From assembly GCF_035581345.1 (NCBI RefSeq), contig NZ_CP141608.1, positions 3,068,501 through 3,132,500 of the forward strand: DNA of 64,000 bases. Direction: 5' to 3'. The position numbers were made by a program, and so were the translations under genes. Under the pieces are notes generated by a model. The model worked only from the letters and a program-made list of their open reading frames with translations. It did not search any database and was not told the DNA's origin. Shown one piece after another: positions 24,972 through 32,420 of the stretch. Positions within the stretch are counted from its first letter, which is position 1, and each line of letters begins with the position of its first letter. The stretch comes from Pseudomonas sp. JQ170C. Its GTDB lineage: Bacteria > Pseudomonadota > Gammaproteobacteria > Pseudomonadales > Pseudomonadaceae.

Positions 24972-26084
24972 TTAGAAAATCGTGTCGCTGATGATGTCGA
25001 GGGTGAAGGTGTGCAGGTCGTTGGCCAGGGTGTCGAAACCGGCATAGCGCGGGTCATCGACTTCGCCGCTGCGGTAACGCTGGTAAAGCTGCTGGAACAC
25101 GACCGCCAGCTTGAACTGGGTCAGCACCCGATACGGTTTGAACTCATCCAGCGAGCGGCCCGAGAGGCTGGCGTAGGCCCGGGCGACCTGCTCGCGAGTG
25201 AGAAAACCGGGCTGCGCCGTCGGCATTTGCCCCAGCGCCTGCATACCGGCGGGATCACCGGCCTCGGTCCAGTAGCTGAGCAATGTGCCCAGGTCGAACA
25301 GCGCATCGCCACGGGTGCCCATGTCCCAGTCAAGAATGGCCACCGGTTCGTGGCTCACAGGGTCGAGGAGGATGTTGTCGAACTTGAAATCGTTGTGCAG
25401 CAGCACCGGTGTCACAGGCTTGGGGTCGGCAACCTGCGCCAGCCAGTCCATGGTTTGCCGCGCAGCGGCACTCGGCGCCCCCAGGCTGACCCGCTCGCAG
25501 CGCGCGCTCCAGCCTTCGGCCGTACGCCGGAAAAAGCCCTCCGGACGCCCCAGCTCGGCAAGATCGACAGCGTGCACGTCGATCTGATGAAGGGCTGCGA
25601 GTGTCCTGACCGCCATCTGCGACAGCTGCAGGCCCAGCGCTTGCGTCTCGGGTAGCGGTGCCAGGCTCGCCCCTCGCACCGCCACGCCATCGCGGTACTC
25701 GAGCAACTGGAACGGTGCGCCGGCGATACTCGCGTCTTCACACAGGTGATAGCTGCAAGGCGCAAGGGCAAACCCCTGCGACAGCCTCGAAAGGATGCGG
25801 TGCTCGCGGCGCATGTCATTGGCGCCGGGGGGTAACGGGCCTGCCGGCGCGCGGCGCAGCACCATCCATTGGCCATTGACCCGTAGCAGGTAGTTGAAGT
25901 TGGCCAGGCCGCCGACAAACTGCCGGGGTGCCAGGTGGGTATCGACCTCCAGACCGTGCGCCTGCAAATAATGGCAAACCGCAGGCCAGTCCAGTGGATG
26001 CGTCTCGGCCAGGGAGCGCAAGGCTGCGCCTGGCGGGTAGTTGTCAACGGCGTGCAGCAACACAGGATCAAACGCGCCAGTCAC
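24972..26084 (-). CDS. APH-type phosphotransferase, ACAD10/11 kinase-domain or LvaA-like
   Basis: A 370-residue aminoglycoside-phosphotransferase-fold kinase. The catalytic loop is HNDFKFDN at residues 230-237 and the metal-binding Asp is in ILDWDMG (Asp252). ANFNYLLRVNG and VLRRAPAGPLPPGANDMRRE form the nucleotide-binding lobe. The start is a GTG with GAGG five bases upstream. Proteins of this group are not resistance enzymes. In ACAD10/11 and LvaA they phosphorylate the 4-hydroxyl of an acyl-CoA so that the partner dehydrogenase can act. The partner lies 12 bp downstream here. A terminator separates it from the upstream AMACR-like gene, so this trio (kinase, dehydrogenase, SDR) is probably its own unit. 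Confidence 0.83.
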   Translation of the reverse strand: MTGAFDPVLLHAVDNYPPGAALRSLAETHPLDWPAVCHYLQAHGLEVDTHLAPRQFVGGLANFNYLLRVNGQWMVLRRAPAGPLPPGANDMRREHRILSRLSQGFALAPCSYHLCEDASIAGAPFQLLEYRDGVAVRGASLAPLPETQALGLQLSQMAVRTLAALHQIDVHAVDLAELGRPEGFFRRTAEGWSARCERVSLGAPSAAARQTMDWLAQVADPKPVTPVLLHNDFKFDNILLDPVSHEPVAILDWDMGTRGDALFDLGTLLSYWTEAGDPAGMQALGQMPTAQPGFLTREQVARAYASLSGRSLDEFKPYRVLTQFKLAVVFQQLYQRYRSGEVDDPRYAGFDTLANDLHTFTLDIISDTIF

Positions 26085-26100
26085 AGTGACCTCACAGTGG

Positions 26101-26139
26101 TAAAAGAAAAGCGATCGCGGGAATCAGCCCCCGCGATCG
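26101..26139 (-). terminator. Rho-independent terminator after the AMACR-like gene
   Basis: CGATCGCGGG (26112-26121) and CCCGCGATCG (26130-26139) form a perfect ten-pair stem with an eight-base loop. On the minus strand the stem is followed by the T-rich tail CTTTTCTTTTA. It ends the unit running from the SDR twins to the AMACR-like gene. Confidence 0.75.
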
Positions 26140-26147
26140 GCCAGGTG

Positions 26148-27236
26148 TCAGCCGGTTTTCCAGACCGATGCCTTGGCATCCAGCGCCGCAAGGACCTGCT
26201 CGGTGTGCGCACCGGGCTTCGGTACCTCGCCAGGTGTCACGACCTGACCGTTGAAGCGCGGGGCCACACGGGTCTGCAGCAGCTCATCACGGGTGAAGTA
26301 GGTCTCGCGTGCCAGCAGATGGGGGTGTGTGGCCGCCTCATGGGGCGCCAGCACGGGGGCGAAGCAGACGTCGGTACCTTCCAGCAGCGCGCACCAGTAG
26401 TCACGGACGCGGCTGGCGAACAGCTCGGTGAAGTGCTGACGCTGCTCGGGCCATAACCCGCGATCCCATTGGCTGGCAAAGCGGCTGTCACCCTGCAGGC
26501 CCAGCTTCTCCAGCAGCAGCGCATGGAACTGCGGCTCAATCGATCCGAGGGTGACAAAGCCGCCATCAGCGCAGCGGTAGGTGGCGTAGAACGGCGAGCT
26601 GTCGTGCATGTTGTTGCCGCGCCCATCACCCATGTAGCCGACGTTGCGGGTCGACAGCATCAGTTGCAGCATGTGCGCCGAACCATCGACGATCGCCGCA
26701 TCGACCACCGCACCTTCGCCGCTTGTGCGTGCCTTGATGATCGCGCTGAGCAACCCGATGGTCAGGTAGAGCGCGCCACCGGCGATATCGCCCAGGGTGG
26801 CAAACAGCGACGAAGGCGGCGTGTCGGCCGTGCCGTTATGGAACAGCGCGCCCGAAAGCGCTGCGTAGTTGTTGTCGTGTCCGGCGGCCTGGGCCATCGG
26901 TCCCTGCTGCCCCCAGCCCGTCATCCGCCCATAGACCAGCCTGGGGTTGCGTGCCAGACACTCCTTCGGCCCCAGGCCCAGACGCTCCATCACACCGGGG
27001 CGCATGCCCTCGATCAGCGCGTCGGCATCCTCGATCAGGCGCAGCACCAGCTCACGCCCTTCAGGAGTCTTCAGGTTGGCAAGCACCGAACGCTTGCCCC
27101 GGTTTAGCAGATTGACGCGCCCATCGTCTGCGCGCTCCACGGCGATCACCTCAGCACCCAGGTCGGCCAGGTGCATGGCGGAAAACGGCCCAGGGCCGAT
27201 CCCGCAGATTTCCACGATCTTGATACCTTGCAGCAT
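26148..27236 (-). CDS. CaiB/BaiF (class III) CoA-transferase family, AMACR-like
   Basis: A 362-residue protein. The ATG at 27236 has GGAG seven bases upstream; the longer frame overlaps the preceding gene and adds nothing conserved. It starts MLQGIKIVEICGIGPGPF as in this family. The racemase residues are conserved: His120 in AAGHDNNYAALSGAL, Asp150 in LGDIAGGALY, and the IEPQF segment. This points to an alpha-methylacyl-CoA racemase, which interconverts 2R and 2S methyl-acyl-CoAs, rather than to a CoA-transferase, though the fold is shared. It follows two acyl-CoA dehydrogenase genes on the same strand. A closer AMACR match is encoded at 57481-58608. Confidence 0.83.
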   Translation of the reverse strand: MLQGIKIVEICGIGPGPFSAMHLADLGAEVIAVERADDGRVNLLNRGKRSVLANLKTPEGRELVLRLIEDADALIEGMRPGVMERLGLGPKECLARNPRLVYGRMTGWGQQGPMAQAAGHDNNYAALSGALFHNGTADTPPSSLFATLGDIAGGALYLTIGLLSAIIKARTSGEGAVVDAAIVDGSAHMLQLMLSTRNVGYMGDGRGNNMHDSSPFYATYRCADGGFVTLGSIEPQFHALLLEKLGLQGDSRFASQWDRGLWPEQRQHFTELFASRVRDYWCALLEGTDVCFAPVLAPHEAATHPHLLARETYFTRDELLQTRVAPRFNGQVVTPGEVPKPGAHTEQVLAALDAKASVWKTG

Positions 27237-27291
27237 GAGTAAGCTCCGGCTCTTGAAGCACAAACGTCGAGTAGCGTGGCTGCTGAATTGC

Positions 27292-28434
27292 TCAGGCCAC
27301 ATCCATCATCTGGCTGTACACCTTGAGGTGGTGGTCGTCGTCCCCGAACTGGTGACTGAGCATCAACAGGTGCTTGGCGTGGTGTGCCAGTAAATATTCC
27401 CAGGTCAGGCCGATGCCCCCGTGAAGCTGAATCCCCTCGTCCGCGATCAGGCGCCCGGCCCGCACGATCACCCGCTTGGCAGCCGCAAGCGTGCGCGTGC
27501 GTTCGGCGCTGTCGGGCGCATCGGCGGCACAAGCCGCGAGAATGGCCATGGAGGTCGCCAGGTCCAGTTCGATACGCATGTCCACCATGCGGTGCTGCAG
27601 TGCCTGAAACTTGCCGATCACCTGGCCGAACTGCTTGCGGGTCTTGAGATAGTCGAGGGTCAGCGCGCAGGCCGCTTCCATGCTGCCTACCGCTTCGGCG
27701 CATTGCGCGGCAATCGCCCGGCCTTGCTGGTAGCGCAAGGCGGCCAGGGCCTGGCCTTCGTCGCCGAGCAGGCCGGCGGCGCTGACGAAGGCGCCATCGA
27801 GGTACAGTTCGCACGCCTTGCGCCCGTCCTGGGTGGCATACGCGCGGCGTTGAACGCCAGCACTGTTGGGGTCAAGCAGGAACAGCGAGATACCGGTTTC
27901 ATCACGTGCCTGGCCGCTGGTACGCGCCGAGACCAGTATCAGGCCAGCGCTTTGCCCACCGATCACCACCGATTTACGCCCCTTGAGTTTCCAGCCGCCC
28001 TGCACTTTTTCGGCGACGGTCTGCACGTCGGGCAACTGGTAATGGCTGGTGGTCTCCATGAGCGCCGCCGCCAGTTGCAGTTGCCCGCTGGCGACCTGGG
28101 GCAGCAGTTCCTGACGCTGGGCCTCGCTGCCCAACTGTTCGATCAGGCCACCGGCGAGCACCACCGAGTGCAAGTAAGGTTCAAGGCACAAACCGCGGCC
28201 GAGCTCGGTGGCAATGAGCATGAGGTCAACGCCGTTGCCACCCATGCCACCGACGCGCTCGGAAAACGGCACGGCGGTCAGGCCCAACGCTGCCAGGAGC
28301 TGCCAGAACGTCGTGCTGAACCCCGCTTCGCTTTGCCGGCTTCGCTCGCGGTGCTCGAAACCGTAGTCATCGCGCACCAGGCGCGCGACGGTGTCCTGCA
28401 GCATCTTCTGCTCTTCGCTCAGTTGAAAATCCAT
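27292..28434 (-). CDS. Acyl-CoA dehydrogenase family, likely non-catalytic partner subunit
   Basis: A 380-residue acyl-CoA dehydrogenase homologue. The ATG at 28434 has GGGAG seven bases upstream. The N-terminal MDFQLSEEQKMLQDTVARLV and the C-terminal GIQLHGGIGLTWEYLLAHHAKHLLML (residues quoted in parts across about 325-360) are family features. The end reads SHQFGDDDHHLKVY, where catalytic enzymes have YEG or YGGxxE. It thus lacks the usual active-site segment. The gene follows another dehydrogenase by 13 bp. Such adjacent unequal pairs are known for heteromeric dehydrogenases of steroid side-chain degradation (ChsE1/ChsE2 type), where one subunit carries the catalytic base. A heterotetramer with the protein at 28448-29641 is inferred. 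Confidence 0.83.
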   Translation of the reverse strand: MDFQLSEEQKMLQDTVARLVRDDYGFEHRERSRQSEAGFSTTFWQLLAALGLTAVPFSERVGGMGGNGVDLMLIATELGRGLCLEPYLHSVVLAGGLIEQLGSEAQRQELLPQVASGQLQLAAALMETTSHYQLPDVQTVAEKVQGGWKLKGRKSVVIGGQSAGLILVSARTSGQARDETGISLFLLDPNSAGVQRRAYATQDGRKACELYLDGAFVSAAGLLGDEGQALAALRYQQGRAIAAQCAEAVGSMEAACALTLDYLKTRKQFGQVIGKFQALQHRMVDMRIELDLATSMAILAACAADAPDSAERTRTLAAAKRVIVRAGRLIADEGIQLHGGIGLTWEYLLAHHAKHLLMLSHQFGDDDHHLKVYSQMMDVA

Positions 28435-28447
28435 GGTCGCTCTCCCC

Positions 28448-29641
28448 TTACAGCTCAAGAATCATTTTGGCGATGATGTTTTTCTGAATTTCATTGGAAC
28501 CGCCGTATACCGAGGCCTTGCGCATGTCGAGGTATTGCGTCGCCGGTGTGGTGCTGTAGTCACGGTAAAGATCGGCCTGTTCGCCATAACCCAGCTCGTC
28601 TTCAATGAACGGCATGGCATACGGCCCCAGGGCCTTGCTCATCAGGTAGGTGATGGCCTGGCGAATTTCAGTGCCCTTGATCTTCAAAAACGAGCTTTCC
28701 GGCCCGGGCACGCCACCATCACGGGCGGCGGCGACAATGCGCAGGTTGCTCATTTCGATGGCCATCAGCTGGATCTCCACTTCGGCGATCTGCACTCGGA
28801 ACAGCGGGTCGTCAATCAGGGGGTCGCCGTTGTGCACCTGGCTGCTGGCGATCTGCTTGAGGCGGGCGAGCATCTGCCTGGCCTGGCCGATGCCGGCAAT
28901 GCTGGTGCGCTCATGGGTCAGCAGGTATTTGGCGCAGGTCCAGCCTTCGTTCTCGCGACCGACCAGGTTCTCGACCGGTACCCGCACGTTGTCGAAAAAC
29001 ACTTCGTTGACTTCATGCTCCCCGTCGAGGGTGATCACCGGTCGCACACTGATGCCCGGTGTTTTCATGTCGATCAGCAAAAAGCTGATGCCCCGCTGCT
29101 GTTGCGCCTGCGGGTCGGTGCGCACCAGGCAGAACATCCAGTCGGCGTAGTGCGCCAGTGTGGTCCAGGCTTTCTGGCCATTGACCACGTACACGTCGCC
29201 GTCACGCTCGGCGCGGGTGCGCAGGCTGGCAAGGTCGGACCCTGCTCCAGGCTCCGAGTAGCCCTGGCACCACCAGTCGTCACTGTTGAGAATGCGCGGC
29301 AAAAAGCGCGCCTGCTGCTGCGGCGTCCCGAACTTGATAATCACCGGGCCGACCATGTTGACCCCGAACGGCACGATGCCGGGAGCCCCGACAGCGGCGC
29401 ACTCTTCTTCAAAAATGTGCTTTTGCACCACGCCCCAGCCAGTGCCGCCATGTTCGACCGGCCAACTCGCCGCCAGCCAGCCGCGCTCATTGAGCAAGCG
29501 CATCCAGGTCACCTGGTCGTGCTTGTTGAAGCGTTTGCCATGCCGGCCCCGGGCCGCAATCGCAGCGGGCAGCTGTTCATTCAGAAAGGCACGGACTTGC
29601 TCGCGAAACATCAATTCGTCGGGGGTATAGCGGATGTCCAT
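28448..29641 (-). CDS. Acyl-CoA dehydrogenase
   Basis: A 397-residue enzyme. The ATG at 29641 has GAGGAG upstream; the longer frame adds only eight residues. WWCQGYSEPGAGSDLASLRT is the flavin and substrate region. The C-terminal motif is SVYGGSNEIQKNI, with Gly where many enzymes have the catalytic Glu, so the base may sit on another helix as in isovaleryl- and long-chain enzymes. It forms a pair with the homologue 13 bp downstream, and an enoyl-CoA hydratase-like gene lies 30 bp upstream. Together they look like one dehydrogenation and hydration unit of a side-chain beta-oxidation pathway. The true substrate is unknown. Confidence 0.87.
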   Translation of the reverse strand: MDIRYTPDELMFREQVRAFLNEQLPAAIAARGRHGKRFNKHDQVTWMRLLNERGWLAASWPVEHGGTGWGVVQKHIFEEECAAVGAPGIVPFGVNMVGPVIIKFGTPQQQARFLPRILNSDDWWCQGYSEPGAGSDLASLRTRAERDGDVYVVNGQKAWTTLAHYADWMFCLVRTDPQAQQQRGISFLLIDMKTPGISVRPVITLDGEHEVNEVFFDNVRVPVENLVGRENEGWTCAKYLLTHERTSIAGIGQARQMLARLKQIASSQVHNGDPLIDDPLFRVQIAEVEIQLMAIEMSNLRIVAAARDGGVPGPESSFLKIKGTEIRQAITYLMSKALGPYAMPFIEDELGYGEQADLYRDYSTTPATQYLDMRKASVYGGSNEIQKNIIAKMILEL

Positions 29642-29671
29642 CTTCGGCTCCTCAATTTGAATCACAAGGGC

Positions 29672-30460
29672 TCAAACGCCCCGATACACAGGGGGACGCT
29701 TTTCTTCAAACGCCTTGATGGCCTCTTTATGATCGGCGCTGAAGAAGTTTTCCTTTTCCAGTGCCAGTGAGGTATCGAGGACAAGGTTGACGGTGTCGCG
29801 CAGAATCTGGTTGACCGAGGCCTTGCTCGCCTGAATGGCCAGGCGCGGGCCATCGGCCAGGCGCCGGGCCATCGCCGTCGCTACCGTGAGTGTTTCGCTG
29901 TCGGCCACCACCTGGTTGACCAGGCCGATGCGTTCGGCCTCGCTGGCGCTCAGGCTGTCGCCGGTAAACAGGTATTGCTTGGCGCGCGCCGGGCCCACCA
30001 GCAGCGGCCAGATCGCCGAGCCACCGTCACCGGCGGCAACGCCGATGCGCACATGCGGGTCGGCGAGCTTCGCTGATTCGGCGACGTAGATCATGTCGCA
30101 GAACAACGCCAGGGTTGCCCCCAGGCCCGCGGCATGGCCGTTGACGGCGGCGATGATCGGCTGCGGCAGTTCGAGCATGTCGATGATGATCTTGCGTGCT
30201 TCGCGAAACAGCTGGTCGAGGCCGCGCTGGTCGATGTCACGGAACCAGGCCAGGTCGCCCCCGGCGCAGAAGCCGCGGCCCTCGCCGGTCAGTACCACGG
30301 CATGTACAGCTCGATTGCCGGCGATCTCGGCGAAGACCCGTGAGAGCTCTTCGTGCAAACCGGCATTGATGGCGTTCATCGCCTCGGGCCGGTTCAGGCG
30401 CAGCGTCAACACGCCGCGATCAAGGTCGAAGGTGATGAACTGATAGTGTTCAGCATTCAT
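29672..30460 (-). CDS. Crotonase-family protein with atypical active site
   Basis: A 262-residue enoyl-CoA hydratase/isomerase homologue. Oxyanion segments are FCAGGDLAWF (about 64-73) and GHAAGLGATLALFCD. In place of the two catalytic glutamates of the classical hydratase there is His136 (DPHVRIG) and Gln (AKQYLF), while Asp145 stands in AAGDGGSAIWPLLVG. This GDGG subgroup is widespread, but its reaction is not settled; isomerase, hydrolase or special hydratase activities are possible. The ATG has AGGA nine bases upstream. It lies between the SDR twins and the paired acyl-CoA dehydrogenases in one run of minus-strand genes. Confidence 0.83.
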   Translation of the reverse strand: MNAEHYQFITFDLDRGVLTLRLNRPEAMNAINAGLHEELSRVFAEIAGNRAVHAVVLTGEGRGFCAGGDLAWFRDIDQRGLDQLFREARKIIIDMLELPQPIIAAVNGHAAGLGATLALFCDMIYVAESAKLADPHVRIGVAAGDGGSAIWPLLVGPARAKQYLFTGDSLSASEAERIGLVNQVVADSETLTVATAMARRLADGPRLAIQASKASVNQILRDTVNLVLDTSLALEKENFFSADHKEAIKAFEEKRPPVYRGV

Positions 30461-30493
30461 GGGGCGATCCTTTAAATCAATGTCAGTTGGAAA

Positions 30494-31249
30494 TCAGGCC
30501 ATCACGCCGGCATCGACCACGAAGTGGCCGCCGGTGGCGTACGAGGATTTGTCGGAGGCCAGCCACAGCACCATCTCTGCCTGTTCGCGCGGCTCGCTGA
30601 AACGCCGCAGGGCTGTGCTGCGCACCAGGGCTTCGGTGGCCTTGGCGTCGAAGTGACTGTCCGGGCCGACCACCATCGGGGTATCCACGAACCCTGGGCA
30701 CAGGGCGTTGATACGCACGCCGTACTTGCCGTATTCGAGCGCTGCGCTGCGGGTCAGGCCGATGACCCCGTGCTTGGAGGCGCTATAGGCGGCACCGCCC
30801 GGGGTACCCTGCAGCCCCATGATCGATGCCGTGTTGATGATCGAACCGCCACGGGCTTTCATGGCGCGCAGCTCATGCACCATGCAGTTGAAGACCCCCG
30901 TCAGGTTGATATCCAGGACGTTGAGCCAGTTTTCCAGCTCGAGGTTCTCCGTCAGGCCAACGCCGCCACTGATGCCGGCATTGTTGAAGGCGATGTCCAG
31001 CCGACCGTATCGCCCCAGCGTGGCTTCGACCAATTCGGCGCAGGCGAAGTCCTGACGGACATCGGTGCGCTGGAAGAACGCCTGGCCACCGGCTTGTCGG
31101 ATTTCTTCAACCACAGCCAGGCCGGCCGCCTCGCTCATGTCGGCAACCGCCACACGAGCGCCTTCCTGGGCGAACAGCAGGGCGGTGGCCCGGCCAATGC
31201 CGGAGGCGCCGCCGGTCACGATGGCAACCTTGTCGTGCAAAAGGGTCAT
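30494..31249 (-). CDS. SDR-family oxidoreductase (tandem twin 2)
   Basis: A 251-residue short-chain dehydrogenase. I start it at the ATG at 31249, giving MTLLHDKVAIVTGGASGIG, which matches the length of its twin next door; an in-frame ATG at 31261 is the alternative. Neither has a strong ribosome site (GGA only), so coupling to the upstream twin is likely. Catalytic residues are Ser in INTASIMG and Tyr-x3-Lys in AYSASKHG. NNAGISGGVG and the ending GGHFVVDAG are typical. Related enzymes act as 7alpha/3-hydroxysteroid or cyclic alcohol dehydrogenases, so ring or side-chain hydroxyl oxidation is plausible but unproven. Confidence 0.85.
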   Translation of the reverse strand: MTLLHDKVAIVTGGASGIGRATALLFAQEGARVAVADMSEAAGLAVVEEIRQAGGQAFFQRTDVRQDFACAELVEATLGRYGRLDIAFNNAGISGGVGLTENLELENWLNVLDINLTGVFNCMVHELRAMKARGGSIINTASIMGLQGTPGGAAYSASKHGVIGLTRSAALEYGKYGVRINALCPGFVDTPMVVGPDSHFDAKATEALVRSTALRRFSEPREQAEMVLWLASDKSSYATGGHFVVDAGVMA

Positions 31250-31305
31250 AGCAACGTCCATTGAAAAGTGCTGATAAGTACTGATGAGAGGTGCGGGTAT
31301 GCGGC

Positions 31306-32061
31306 TCAGGCCGACAGCCCGCCGTCGATCACGAAGTGGCCGCCGGTGCTGTAGGAGGAGCGATCGCTGGCCAGCCACAGCACCATTTCGGCCATCTCTT
31401 CGGCGCGGCCCTGGCGGCGCAGCGCGCTTGCTTTGATTGCGCCGTTGACCATCTTTTCGTTGAAGCCGCTGTCGGGGCCTGCGGTCATCGGCGTCTCGAT
31501 CAATCCCGGGCACAGCGCATTGATGCGCACGCCATACTTGCCGTATTCCAGCGCCGCGCTGCGGGTCAGGCCGATGACCCCGTGTTTCGACGCCGAGTAG
31601 GCGGCGGCCCCGTAGGTGCCGCTGATACCGGCGACCGACGCGGTGTTGATGATCGAGCCCCCCTTGGCCTTCATCGCCAGCAGCTCGTGGACCATGCAAT
31701 TGAACACGCCCGTCAGGTTCACATCGAGCATGCGCTGCCAGAGCGCCAGGCCCTGGTCCTCGGTCAAGGTCGGTGCGGCGAAGATGCCGGCGTTATTGAA
31801 GGCGATATCCAGTTGTCCGTATTGCAGCAAGGTCTGCGCAACCATGGCCGCACAGCTTTCGTCGCTGCGCACGTCGACATGCTCAAAGCAGGCAATGCCA
31901 CCCGCCTGCTCGATGTCGCGCACCACCTGCTTTCCTGACGACTCGCTCATGTCAGCGACCACCACCTTGGCGCCTTCGCGAGCGAACAGCATCGCTGTCG
32001 CCCGCCCTATGCCGGAAGCGCCCCCCGTCACGATTGCAACCTTGCCTTGTAGATCCGCCAT
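31306..32061 (-). CDS. SDR-family oxidoreductase (tandem twin 1)
   Basis: A 251-residue enzyme, exactly the length of its downstream twin. The ATG at 32061 has AGGAG five bases upstream, a strong start; the longer frame reads into the promoter region. The cofactor motif is TGGASGIGRATAML. The active site has Ser in INTASVAG and Tyr-x3-Lys in AYSASKHG. Long stretches are identical to the twin (for example AALEYGKYGVRINALCPG), so the two arose by tandem duplication. It is the first gene of the minus-strand beta-oxidation block and is divergent from operon A, sharing the 359-bp intergenic region. Confidence 0.87.
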   Translation of the reverse strand: MADLQGKVAIVTGGASGIGRATAMLFAREGAKVVVADMSESSGKQVVRDIEQAGGIACFEHVDVRSDESCAAMVAQTLLQYGQLDIAFNNAGIFAAPTLTEDQGLALWQRMLDVNLTGVFNCMVHELLAMKAKGGSIINTASVAGISGTYGAAAYSASKHGVIGLTRSAALEYGKYGVRINALCPGLIETPMTAGPDSGFNEKMVNGAIKASALRRQGRAEEMAEMVLWLASDRSSYSTGGHFVIDGGLSA

Positions 32062-32197
32062 AAACACTCCTGGAAACGCCCGACTGCACAACCCGGCGCA
32101 CGCACCGGACACTCGGCGAAATTGATAGAGGCATCTGTCGGGCCGGCTGAGATCGGCCCTGTCGCACAAGGCTACGGTAGCGATGAAAGGGCCTCCC

Positions 32198-32214
32198 CCA
32201 CTCTCGCCGAGTGG
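32198..32214. promoter_or_regulatory. Palindrome in the divergent promoter region of operon A
   Basis: CCACTC and GAGTGG are a perfect inverted repeat with a five-base centre (TCGCC). It sits in the 359-bp gap (32062-32420) between the SDR twins and operon A. The pattern CACTC-N4-CGAG resembles the CACTC-N3-CGAG element found upstream of operon B and of the 48513-51227 regulator. A TATC-like -10 follows about 28 bases later on the plus strand. The rest of the gap is C-rich tracts without other clear signals. Confidence 0.4.
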
Positions 32215-32420
32215 CTGGTGAGGGGGCTGGTGGTGCGCGCTATCGCCTTGAACTACGCAGGTTTTGAGCCGCCAGTAGCAGGGTTACCCCCCCTCCGCGT
32301 CCACTCTTTGAGGGCAGGTCCCCCCCGCAAGGCCCACCCGTAAATTGGGGGGGTGAGCCGGCCCAGCCGCCTTGGCCTCGCCCAGCGTGCGAGGCACCAC
32401 CAACCCGTAAGGAGCAAGCG

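Noticed and set aside
24972-26084. Reading the APH-fold kinase as an antibiotic-resistance gene.
   Set aside because: The partner dehydrogenase and catabolic context fit the ACAD10/11 and LvaA group; APH resistance enzymes do not occur in such operons.
31250-31699. N-terminal extension of the second SDR twin to 401 residues.
   Set aside because: The extra part is the first SDR gene read in a wrong frame; the conserved SDR start is at 31249.
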